Part shown: positions 6,508-14,803 of the stretch, piece by piece
How positions within the stretch are numbered: the stretch's first letter is position 1
Layout: every line of letters starts with the position of its first letter
Source of the DNA: Bacteroidales bacterium
GTDB lineage: Bacteria; Bacteroidota; Bacteroidia; Bacteroidales; UBA10428
Length of the DNA stretch: 45,610 nt
Reading direction: 5' to 3'
Assembly (NCBI GenBank): GCA_016931575.1
Contig: JAFGEO010000111.1
Location: 1-45,610 of the forward strand
Position numbers and translations under genes: made by a program
The notes under the pieces: model-generated
The model's database searches: none
What the model was told of the DNA's origin: nothing
What the model saw: the letters and a program-made list of their open reading frames with translations, nothing else

Positions 6508-7815
6508 ATGGCACGACCAAATTATATACTACCCAAGTCGGTAACCCACATGGGCATTAACCTTACGGCAGTAGTTGCCTATGCCATCACCCTGAGCTTC
6601 CTGAGAAAGTTCGATGTGGCAATATTGTGGAGTGTTGTCATCTCGATTGGGGTACTTGCCGCGGTCATTGCCGGGCTGGAAAGGATTATCATAGGGAAGA
6701 GGCTTAACGATTCTGCCGGGTTGAAATTCTCCGGTCTCAACAAGCTGAATTTCCGGCGCATCAGTCTTAAGTTACTGGGATTTTATGCCACGCTTCTTCT
6801 GGTTGCTGCATTTTACCTGCTTTTTCCTGTATATCATACGACAGGTTTCACCCAGTATTTCAGGTTTACGGGCTATCTTTTGCCTGTGCTGCTTATTGGG
6901 GGAATATTCTATTTTGTAGCAATGGACCTTTTTATGAAGGAACCGAAGGACTCTTACTGGCATGCAGGGATGCTTGTGCTGGGTAAATATCGGGAGACGG
7001 ACCCTTCGCAATTGAAGAATCATTTCCTCGGATGGCTTGTGAAAGCTTTTTTCCTTCCCCTGATGCTTGGTTTCCTGATGAATGATACAGCGATCTCATT
7101 TCAACATTCCTTTAGGGAAAGCCTGGATAGCTTTCCGGAATTCTATCGTTATGCCATCAATTTCATTTTCTCGGTTGACCTGTTGTTTATCTCGGCCGGA
7201 TATTTACTTACGCTGAAGATCTTTGATTCCCATATACGGACTGCCGAGCCTACCGTAATGGGCTGGCTGGTTGCTCTCTTATGCTATCCCCCTCTTAGCC
7301 ATATGGTTGGGAACAATTACCTGCTTTACGGTGGTGACTGGCGATGGTTGAAATTGTTTGAGGGAAACCAGGGCCACCTGTACCACATCTATGGATTGGT
7401 AATCCTTGGCCTGTTTGCGTTTTATGCACTCGCCTCAGTTGCCTTCGGGTTAAGGTTTTCCAACCTGACCAACCGTGGGATTATAACAAATGGTCCCTAC
7501 AGGTATATGAAACACCCTGCATACCTAGCAAAGAATATGGCCTGGTGGTTTGCTTCCATACCCTTCCTCTTTCAGGATAGCTGGCAGATCAGGATACAAA
7601 TGAGCCTCTTACTTTTAGGACTGAATTTTATTTACTACATTAGGGCGATAACAGAGGAACGGCATCTATCGCTGGACGCTACCTATGTCAAATACGCAAC
7701 AGCCATGAATGAGAAGGGAATATTTAAGGGCCTTTACCGGAGATTTCCTTTTTTGAAGTACGATGTAAAACGCTATGTCGATGCTGATGGAAATTTAAAG
7801 AAACTCTGGTTCTGA
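6508..7815 (+). CDS. Polytopic membrane protein with C-terminal ICMT/PEMT-like methyltransferase domain
   Basis: A 435-residue protein with many hydrophobic segments. The C-terminal part has the isoprenylcysteine/phospholipid methyltransferase signature NLTNRGIITNGPYRYMKHPAYLAKN (about 322-346, quoted in short: GPYRYMKHPAYL), followed by a membrane pair and the family-like EERHL, where a conserved Glu helps bind SAM. Such enzymes methylate small membrane-associated substrates. The N-terminal 300 residues are an unusually long membrane region with no function I recognise. The gene is isolated, 213 bases after tam, and no clear terminator follows. The substrate is unknown. Confidence 0.75.
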   Translation: MARPNYILPKSVTHMGINLTAVVAYAITLSFLRKFDVAILWSVVISIGVLAAVIAGLERIIIGKRLNDSAGLKFSGLNKLNFRRISLKLLGFYATLLLVAAFYLLFPVYHTTGFTQYFRFTGYLLPVLLIGGIFYFVAMDLFMKEPKDSYWHAGMLVLGKYRETDPSQLKNHFLGWLVKAFFLPLMLGFLMNDTAISFQHSFRESLDSFPEFYRYAINFIFSVDLLFISAGYLLTLKIFDSHIRTAEPTVMGWLVALLCYPPLSHMVGNNYLLYGGDWRWLKLFEGNQGHLYHIYGLVILGLFAFYALASVAFGLRFSNLTNRGIITNGPYRYMKHPAYLAKNMAWWFASIPFLFQDSWQIRIQMSLLLLGLNFIYYIRAITEERHLSLDATYVKYATAMNEKGIFKGLYRRFPFLKYDVKRYVDADGNLKKLWF

Positions 7816-7919
7816 GGTTTTAATCGTCCGCTTTGGTAATTGCGTGTTTGTAAGGGGCAGGTAGTATGCTGCCTTCCGGACAGGCTATTTTAAGATACTA
7901 ACCATCAAAACATACCATT

Positions 7920-10900
7920 ATGAGAAGCATTGTTAGCTACTTCGGCCTTATGCTCGTTATGGCACTGCCTTCATTGTGTACACAGGTAGTTGCCCAGGAG
8001 ACATCACCTGCTTCAGCGATCTGGGAAATGAGCGATCCGGCCACCGGGGGTACGGGAACTGCCGCGGCTACAGCCGGCTATATTGAAGCCAGCGAGGAAA
8101 CTTTTGTCAATACTTCCATAAATCAGTATTCCGGTCCGGAAAACAGCCAGCGTGTTCGAATTGCCTCGAATGAATGGCCCGCTAACCAGACTACACCTAT
8201 TGAAGGCGTCTACATCGAGTACACTGTTGCCCCGAAGGAAAATGCCCGTCTTTACCTGGGTGAATTTCAATTGGGTATTGCCGCTGCCTCCATTAATACG
8301 ATGAAGGCAGAGATCCGGTATTCGAAAGACCCGGCTTTCGCGACCTATGAAGTTATTCCGTATTCAACCGGACTGGAAGATAACTACCTGCGGCGCGATT
8401 CCCTAACATGGATCGATGCAGAGGTAGAACTTACCGTGCTGGAAGGACAGGCTTTTTACGTTCGCATCTATCCCTGGGTGGATAACGATCCTGATATCAG
8501 GACCGGGAAATATGTATGTCTGCAAGGCCTGGTTATTTCAGGGATTATCGAGAGCATACCGGTTGAAGCCTCTGTGATCTGGCCTTATGACGGCGATGAA
8601 ACCTATTCAGCCACCGGAAATCTGGAGGCAGCAGGTCCGGTCAGCAGCCCGTCGATGAGCTACTCAGGAAGCACTCAAATGCCCTCCGCCGGATCCGGGG
8701 CAGAAGTAATGACTGGGATTTACGAACCGTTTACACAAGACTGGTATGCTGAAACGGACACCGCTGCTGACTACTACATTCAATTTGCGGTATTTCCTCC
8801 GTTTGGTACCACCCTGAGTTGCGATTCTTTAAGTTTAAAAATCGGGGGAAGGAATTCTGCCACGCTTCAGGCTGCATTATTTGCTTCTGCAGCATCTGAC
8901 TTCACTTCTTCAAGCATTCTGATAGGTGATACACCCCTGGAGCAAGACTCTGTGGCAAAATGGCATGTCTCCCTGAATAACGAGCTGGTTTTCGGGGATA
9001 CCCTGTTTTTAAGGATCTATCCTTATAATACTGTTACGGAATCTGGTGCTATCGGAATAGTCCTCGACCATGTCAGTGTGTATGGTATTACCGTGGGGAT
9101 CACCGCCGATCCCCCGACAGTCACCACCGCAGCCTTATCCTATGTCTCAACGACTTTTGCCACCTGCGGAGGAAATATTCCTTCTGATGGCGGGAATGAG
9201 GTAATACAGCGAGGGGTAGCCTGGAATACAGAGGGTGAACCGATCATTACCGATGATCACACGGTGGATGGCACGGGATCCGGCTCGTTTGTCAGTCAGA
9301 TCACCGGTTTAACACCCGGCACCACCTACTATGTCAGGGCCTATGCCAAAAACGGGGCGGGGACCTCGTATGGTGAGGAACTTGAATTACAGGCCCTTTC
9401 AGCCATCATGGTACCCACCGTTACAACAGCCAGTCCTGATAATATCATGGTTGTATCTGCAGAAGGGGGTGGTGAGGTTACCCTTTGGGGTGGCGATTCA
9501 GTCACTGCCCGCGGAGTTTGCTGGAATACGACAGGAGATCCCACTATTGCTGATGGCACATCGCTGGACGGTGAAGGACTCGGGAGTTTCAACAGCTACA
9601 TCTATCCGCTGACGGAGAACACAACCTATTACATTCGTGCCTATGCGACAAACAGTGCCGGCACAGGGTATGGCGGGCAGCTGACTTTCACTACCCAGAC
9701 ACCCGCCCCGGATGTAATTAAAACCGTGGCTGCAGATGGCAGTGGCGATTATACCTCAGTTCAGGCAGCATTTGATGATGTCCCAGAAAATTATACCGGC
9801 CGGTACACCATCTTTGTCAAACCGGGGACTTATTACGAAAAGCTCATCCTTGAAGCTAACAAGATCAATGTTGTCCTGCAGGGAGCTCATGCCGACAGTT
9901 CGATTCTGACCTATGACGACAATGCAAACAGTGATAACGGTTCAGGAGGAACGGTAGGAACTTCAGGTTCCTATAGTGTGGCCATTGATGCGGATGATTT
10001 CATCGCCAGGGACATTACCTTCCGAAATACGAACCAGGAAGCCCAGGCTGTTGCGCTGAGGACCAATGGTGACCGCCTGAGCTTTTACCGGTGCAAGATC
10101 CAGGGATATCAGGATACCTACTATGCCTGGGGAGGAAGTGGTACGGCGCGCAACTATTTCAGAAACTGTCTGATCGAAGGTTCTGTGGACTTTATCTTCG
10201 GACGGAATATCGTTGTTTTTGACAGCTGTGTGATCCGGGAAAACCGTAATGGAGGAGAGCTGACAGCGGCATCCACCGAACCGGAATCGAAGTTTGGCTT
10301 CGTATTTATCGATTGTATTATCGAGGCGGATGCAACAGGGTATGACGGTGCCGCCATCACCAGCTTCTCCCTGGGAAGGCCCTGGCAGAAAGCACCCCGC
10401 ACCGTTTTTATTAATTGCTATGAGCCGGCGTCACTTGATCCGGCAGGTTGGGATAACTGGAATGTAGTGCCGGCATTGTATGCCGAGTATTCCTGCTATG
10501 GCCCGGGCTCCGATATTACCTACCGGAATCCCGTTTCCAGGCAGCTGACCGAAGAGGAAGCTGCGGAGTATACCCTGGCCAATATTTTTGCCCGGGAATC
10601 GAATCCGCTTTACAGTTTTGACTGGATGCCTGCAACAGACTATTATAAACTGGGACAGACCATCAGTTTTGAAGAAATAGGTGAACAGGATATCAACTGG
10701 AGGAGCCTTGTTCCCGAGCTGTCTGTCAGCTCGAATTTGCCACTTACCCTTGAAAGTTCGAATACCGGGGTTGCTACTATTGAAGAGGGAACCATCCTGT
10801 TCGTGGCAAATGGTACTGCGGAGATCACAGCATCACAGCCTGGCAACTTCATGTACAATGCTGCTGCTGATGTAAGCCGTACCCTGACTATTACGGGGGA

Positions 10901-11144
10901 AGTAAACATCGATCAGATCCTGGAGGAGGTCTTCAGCCTTTATCCAAATCCTGCGTCAGATCACTTGCAGATTATGCGTGATACGGATGATGAGCAGATG
11001 CTCAGGATTATCCGTGTTGATGGACAGATTGTTCATGAAGAACTGCTGAACACCGCTGAACAGGTGATTGATCTTTCCGATCTGGAAAAAGGATTCTACC
11101 TGGTGCAGTATAAAGAGAAGATCTATAAACTGGTATTGGAATAA
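7920..11144 (+). CDS. Secreted multidomain pectinesterase (CE8) with T9SS sorting domain
   Basis: A 1074-residue exported enzyme. Domains in order: signal peptide (1-25); two related unknown modules, each starting with an A-S-x-I-W pattern (about 31-215 and 216-392); two fibronectin-III-like modules (about 397-490 and 493-590) sharing RGVxWNT and TTYYxRAYAxN; the right-handed beta-helix pectin methylesterase domain (about 599-890); an Ig-like stretch (about 915-1000); and a type IX secretion C-terminal sorting domain starting YPNPASDHL (about 1008-1074). Catalytic signatures of family CE8 are present: GYQDTYY with Asp732, DFIFG with Asp757, and GRPW with Arg820. It removes methyl esters from pectin outside the cell or at the cell surface. 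No polysaccharide lyase or SusC/D pair is nearby, so it is an isolated pectinolytic gene here. Confidence 0.93.
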   Translation: MRSIVSYFGLMLVMALPSLCTQVVAQETSPASAIWEMSDPATGGTGTAAATAGYIEASEETFVNTSINQYSGPENSQRVRIASNEWPANQTTPIEGVYIEYTVAPKENARLYLGEFQLGIAAASINTMKAEIRYSKDPAFATYEVIPYSTGLEDNYLRRDSLTWIDAEVELTVLEGQAFYVRIYPWVDNDPDIRTGKYVCLQGLVISGIIESIPVEASVIWPYDGDETYSATGNLEAAGPVSSPSMSYSGSTQMPSAGSGAEVMTGIYEPFTQDWYAETDTAADYYIQFAVFPPFGTTLSCDSLSLKIGGRNSATLQAALFASAASDFTSSSILIGDTPLEQDSVAKWHVSLNNELVFGDTLFLRIYPYNTVTESGAIGIVLDHVSVYGITVGITADPPTVTTAALSYVSTTFATCGGNIPSDGGNEVIQRGVAWNTEGEPIITDDHTVDGTGSGSFVSQITGLTPGTTYYVRAYAKNGAGTSYGEELELQALSAIMVPTVTTASPDNIMVVSAEGGGEVTLWGGDSVTARGVCWNTTGDPTIADGTSLDGEGLGSFNSYIYPLTENTTYYIRAYATNSAGTGYGGQLTFTTQTPAPDVIKTVAADGSGDYTSVQAAFDDVPENYTGRYTIFVKPGTYYEKLILEANKINVVLQGAHADSSILTYDDNANSDNGSGGTVGTSGSYSVAIDADDFIARDITFRNTNQEAQAVALRTNGDRLSFYRCKIQGYQDTYYAWGGSGTARNYFRNCLIEGSVDFIFGRNIVVFDSCVIRENRNGGELTAASTEPESKFGFVFIDCIIEADATGYDGAAITSFSLGRPWQKAPRTVFINCYEPASLDPAGWDNWNVVPALYAEYSCYGPGSDITYRNPVSRQLTEEEAAEYTLANIFARESNPLYSFDWMPATDYYKLGQTISFEEIGEQDINWRSLVPELSVSSNLPLTLESSNTGVATIEEGTILFVANGTAEITASQPGNFMYNAAADVSRTLTITGEVNIDQILEEVFSLYPNPASDHLQIMRDTDDEQMLRIIRVDGQIVHEELLNTAEQVIDLSDLEKGFYLVQYKEKIYKLVLE

Positions 11145-11365
11145 ATAGCTACTCTCTCGGCGATGAAATAAGCCTGTACTAAGAACCTCAGGCGGGATTG
11201 GCCCCTGAAGCTTTGAATGAAAGCGACACGCTGGCGAGTGATACAAGTACGTTCGGTTTTATCCTAAACGATACCATCTACACTTTTTCCTCTGCAGGCT
11301 TTGTTGCCTTCCTGTTTGGCGGTGGTCGTCCAAAAATTCCTATCTTCGCCGGCTAATGCGATGCT

Positions 11366-12262
11366 ATGTGGGTTATTTTAGGGTTGTTTTCAGCACTTTT
11401 TCTGGGGATCTATGATGCTGTCCGTAAGAAGGCCCTGAAGGGGAATCCGGTTATTCCGGTCCTCTTTATTGCGAGTCTTACGGGTGCAATCCTTTTTGTT
11501 CCTTTTATTGTAGGTTCATCGGCAGGTATCATAGCATCAGATTCCGCATTTTTTGTTCCAGAGATTAGTCTTCTGCTGCACCTGAAGATTTTCCTTAAGT
11601 CCTTTATTGTGGGATTCTCCTGGTTCCTGGCATACCATGCCCTTAGTCATCTTCCTCTGACCATCATGGTCCCGATCCGGTCCACCGGTCCCATGTGGAC
11701 GCTGCTTGGGGCCATTATAATTTATGGCGAACGTTTTACTACCCTTCAGTGGTCGGGGATAATTATTGTCCTTTGTTTCTTTTATTATTTCACCCTGGCA
11801 GGAAGGAGAGAGGGAATTGATTTCTTTCGTAACAAATGGATCTTTGCGGCTATTGGTGCTACCCTTGTCGGAGCGGTCAGCAGTTTGTACGATAAATACC
11901 TTTTCAGCCAATATGACCGGATGGCTGTGCAATCCTGGTATACCCTTTACCTGATCGTCGTTCTGCTGCCATTTTTGATGCTGTTATGGTATCCGCGAAG
12001 GAAAGCCATGGATCCCTTCAGGTGGTCACCGCTGATTCCCTTAATAGGAATTTTATTGGTATTGTCCGATTTTCTTTATTTCTATGCCCTGGGAAATCCG
12101 GATTCTCTGATTGCAGTGCTTTCCGTCATACGGCGAAGCAGCGTGATTATTTCTTTTGTTTCCGGCGCCCTATTCTTCCGTGAGACCAACCTTAAGCGTA
12201 AGGGGCTGGCCCTGTTGGGGATCCTGGCAGGTGTAATCCTGATCGTAACCGGGAGCTTATGA
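11366..12262 (+). CDS. EamA/DMT-family transporter (second copy type)
   Basis: A 298-residue membrane protein with about ten hydrophobic segments and two DMT repeats. It resembles the first DMT protein of this window only at family level. The first repeat carries the typical HLPLTIMVPIRSTGPMWTLL region with ALIIYGERF-like helix end, and the second ends in FFRETNLKRKGLALLGILAGVILI. The substrate is unknown. It lies 221 bases after the pectinesterase and 169 bases before menG. No leader like the one ahead of the first exporter is visible. Confidence 0.87.
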   Translation: MWVILGLFSALFLGIYDAVRKKALKGNPVIPVLFIASLTGAILFVPFIVGSSAGIIASDSAFFVPEISLLLHLKIFLKSFIVGFSWFLAYHALSHLPLTIMVPIRSTGPMWTLLGAIIIYGERFTTLQWSGIIIVLCFFYYFTLAGRREGIDFFRNKWIFAAIGATLVGAVSSLYDKYLFSQYDRMAVQSWYTLYLIVVLLPFLMLLWYPRRKAMDPFRWSPLIPLIGILLVLSDFLYFYALGNPDSLIAVLSVIRRSSVIISFVSGALFFRETNLKRKGLALLGILAGVILIVTGSL

Positions 12263-12377
12263 GTTAAACCTGCTCATTATCAGCTATTAAACAAGGAATT
12301 TCCGAATCCTGAAGGTTTGTGCGTCACAGAATATGGAAGCGCAGGATATCCAGTAAGCTGGAACGGGTAGATATGCT

Positions 12378-12385
12378 TATATTTG
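12378..12385 (+). promoter_or_regulatory. -7 box for menG
   Basis: TATATTTG fits the TAnnTTTG consensus and lies 46 bases upstream of the proposed TTG start at 12432. No strong -33 element is seen. Confidence 0.55.
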
Positions 12386-12431
12386 TGTGGGTTTTTTCTT
12401 CAGGGTTTATTTCTGAAAAATCTGAAAGACA

Positions 12432-13157
12432 TTGAGAGAGCAAAAGCGAGAGAAAGATTTTCCGCTGAAAAATTTTTATGCGGGTATTTACAGGCGCTAC
12501 GATCTGATCAACCGGATTTTCACCTTCGGGATGGACAAGCGCTGGAGGAAGGTCACTGCAGAATTGTGCATGAAAGAAGGGCCGGAACGCATTATTGATC
12601 TTTGTTGCGGTACCGGTGACCTGGCCTTTGCCATCAGGAAGAGAGCCGGGGGGGGTACGCAGGTTACCGGCTACGATTATAGCGAAGAAATGCTGCAGGT
12701 AGCCCGTGAAAAGCAGGGGAAGTTTTCCCTCGACCGTATCAGTTTTATCCAGGGTGACGCTGCAGACATGCCTTTTTCGGATGCGGAATTTGATTCGCTG
12801 ACCATTGGCTTTGGTTTTCGCAACCTAATCTATCAAAATTCAAATGCTGCCAGGCACCTGGCTGAGATTTCCAGGATATTGCGTAATGGGTCGCACCTGT
12901 ATATCCTGGAGAGCGCAATTCCCTCCAACCGCTTAATACACTTTTTCTACAGTCTTTATCTTAGTCTGGTGCTCATTCCGCTTGGGGGGATCATTTCCGG
13001 CGATTGGAAAGCCTACCGGTACCTGGCAAAATCATCGGCAGGATTCTATCAGCCTGCCGAGCTTCAGGAGATCCTGAAACAATACGGGATGCGGATATGC
13101 AGTGTCAGGAAGTTCTTTTTTGGGGCTGCAAGTCTTATGATTGCCCGAAAGGAATAA
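12432..13157 (+). CDS. menG: Demethylmenaquinone methyltransferase
   Basis: A UbiE/MenG-type enzyme of 241 residues that methylates demethylmenaquinone with SAM as the last step of menaquinone synthesis. Motif I is IDLCCGTGDLAFAI with Asp56. The post-motif GYDYSEEML, the DAADMPFSDAEFDSLTIGFGFRN block and the C-terminal SSAGFYQPAEL are family hallmarks. The N-terminal YDLINRIFTFGMDKRWRK also matches. The only usable start that keeps this N-terminus is TTG at 12432, because an in-frame stop lies three codons upstream. It precedes the men block by 99 bases and has its own -7 box. Confidence 0.93.
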   Translation: MREQKREKDFPLKNFYAGIYRRYDLINRIFTFGMDKRWRKVTAELCMKEGPERIIDLCCGTGDLAFAIRKRAGGGTQVTGYDYSEEMLQVAREKQGKFSLDRISFIQGDAADMPFSDAEFDSLTIGFGFRNLIYQNSNAARHLAEISRILRNGSHLYILESAIPSNRLIHFFYSLYLSLVLIPLGGIISGDWKAYRYLAKSSAGFYQPAELQEILKQYGMRICSVRKFFFGAASLMIARKE

Positions 13158-13205
13158 TTGGTAAGTCGGAATGAATGGCATGGAGATAAAGCTACCTTTT
13201 CTCAG

Positions 13206-13235
13206 TTTTTGTTCGCCGGGGTTTTGTTATATTTG
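13206..13235 (+). promoter_or_regulatory. Promoter of the menI-menE operon
   Basis: A TTTTTG at 13206-13211 resembles the -33 element, and TATATTTG at 13228-13235 fits the -7 consensus, with a 16-base spacer between them. Transcription would start near 13241, giving a leader of only about 15 bases before the ATG at 13257. Confidence 0.65.
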
Positions 13236-13256
13236 ATCTGAACTTATTTCAGCAAT

Positions 13257-13661
13257 ATGACCATCGAGGAAATAAATAAGTTATGCAAGAATAGTTTCAT
13301 TGGATACCTTGATATTGAATTTCTTGCTTACGGAGAGGATTTCGTGGAAGCACGGATGCCTATTGACGAAAATAAATTGCAGCCTATGGGGTTGCTCCAT
13401 GGCGGAGCTTCGCTCGCCCTGGCAGAAACTGTTGCCAGTGCCGGCTCTTTATTAGCGGTCGATGAAACAAAATACAATGTTTTAGGTTTACAGGTAACGG
13501 GGAACCATGTTTCTACCATCAGTTCCGGCGATGTCATAGCCAGGGCGGAAATTGTTCACCGGGGGGCATCAACTCACGTCTGGGATGTGAAGATCAGCAG
13601 TGAGCAGGGAAAATTGATTTCCGTAGCCAGGGTTACCAACATCATCATGGAGAAAACATAG
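13257..13661 (+). CDS. menI: Hotdog-fold thioesterase, probable 1,4-dihydroxy-2-naphthoyl-CoA hydrolase
   Basis: A 134-residue single-domain hotdog protein of the PaaI/MenI type. The central motif GLLHGGASLALAETVAS (about 44-60) contains the HGG turn and the catalytic-position Glu of this family. It is the first gene of the men operon and lies 11 bases before menF. Menaquinone synthesis needs a thioesterase to release 1,4-dihydroxy-2-naphthoate from CoA after MenB, so MenI is the natural assignment. The family is broad, and the substrate is inferred from gene context rather than from sequence alone. Confidence 0.82.
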   Translation: MTIEEINKLCKNSFIGYLDIEFLAYGEDFVEARMPIDENKLQPMGLLHGGASLALAETVASAGSLLAVDETKYNVLGLQVTGNHVSTISSGDVIARAEIVHRGASTHVWDVKISSEQGKLISVARVTNIIMEKT

Positions 13662-13672
13662 ACAGACAGCGG

Positions 13673-14803
13673 ATGCAGGAAAAACTGACAAAGACATACT
13701 CAGTATTTGATGCCCTGAAACTGATTTTGGGTAAAAAACTCTCCTTTGCGATATACAGGTTGCCTGCACAGGAAGAGATTACCCTCATCGTGCAAAAAGA
13801 CCATGTACTTCAAGAACTGAAAAATCTGGCCGAGGTGGGGGAGGATGGCGGTTTTCTGATTGCTCCTTTTGCTACGGAAAACGGAGACAAAACCTACCTT
13901 CTCAAACCTGATTATGTATTCCGGAACAGCCTGGAAGCCGAAGAATTTCATGAGCTGGAATCACTGGAGATCCCTGTTCTTGACGGAACTGAGCAAATTG
14001 TCCCTCGCGAGATCGCCAAAGATAACTATATCCGGCAGGTGAATGATACCATTGACCTTATCCGGGAGAAGGAGTACGATAAGGTGGTGTTATCCAGGGC
14101 TAAAATCATCAGAGGGAACTACCGCAGTGAACTTAAAATGATCTTTCACCTGCTTTGTGCATCCTATCCCAATGCTTTCGTTTACCTGTTTAACTTTAAC
14201 GGAAAGTGCTGGACCGGAGCCAGTCCCGAACCACTTGTCTGCACTCACGGGAATGAGCTGTGCACGGTCTCTCTGGCAAGTACACGCCCCTATTCCCGCG
14301 AAAATATGGACCTGTCGAACTGGAACACAAAAGAATTACAGGAGCAGGAATACGTGACCGAGTACATCGAGGATATTCTCGAAGAATATGGAGGCACCGG
14401 TGCCTCAAAACTCGGGCCATACACCAAGAAAGCAGGCAGGTTATTGCATTTGCGCACCGATTTTCGATTGCCCCTGGATCGGATCGGAGAGAAGTTGCCC
14501 TACCTGGTGAGTGCACTGCACCCTACTTCAGCAGTATGCGGAATGCCCATGGAAAAATCGCTCCGGTATATTAAGCAGACTGAATCGCACAACCGTGAAT
14601 ACTATGCCGGTTTCCTGGGACCCATGATGATAGACGATCAACTTCAGCTATTTGTGAACCTGCGATGCATGAAAGTGCTGGAGAACGCTGTGGTCCTGTA
14701 TGTTGGGGGAGGCATTACCTCCGACTCAGTCCCTGAGGACGAGTGGGAAGAAACTGAAATCAAGGCAGAAACACTTTTATCCATTCTCCAGCAAATTCAA
14801 TAA
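13673..14803 (+). CDS. menF: Isochorismate synthase
   Basis: A chorismate-binding enzyme of 376 residues that converts chorismate to isochorismate, the committed step of the menaquinone pathway. The C-terminal two thirds carry the family signatures: YDKVVLSRAK, WTGASPEPLV, the HPTSAVCGMP block with Glu two residues on, REYYAGFLG, and a final EDEWEETEIKAETLLSI. The N-terminal part is variable, as usual. Its stop codon TAA shares one base with the ATG of menD, indicating translational coupling. Confidence 0.93.
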   Translation: MQEKLTKTYSVFDALKLILGKKLSFAIYRLPAQEEITLIVQKDHVLQELKNLAEVGEDGGFLIAPFATENGDKTYLLKPDYVFRNSLEAEEFHELESLEIPVLDGTEQIVPREIAKDNYIRQVNDTIDLIREKEYDKVVLSRAKIIRGNYRSELKMIFHLLCASYPNAFVYLFNFNGKCWTGASPEPLVCTHGNELCTVSLASTRPYSRENMDLSNWNTKELQEQEYVTEYIEDILEEYGGTGASKLGPYTKKAGRLLHLRTDFRLPLDRIGEKLPYLVSALHPTSAVCGMPMEKSLRYIKQTESHNREYYAGFLGPMMIDDQLQLFVNLRCMKVLENAVVLYVGGGITSDSVPEDEWEETEIKAETLLSILQQIQ

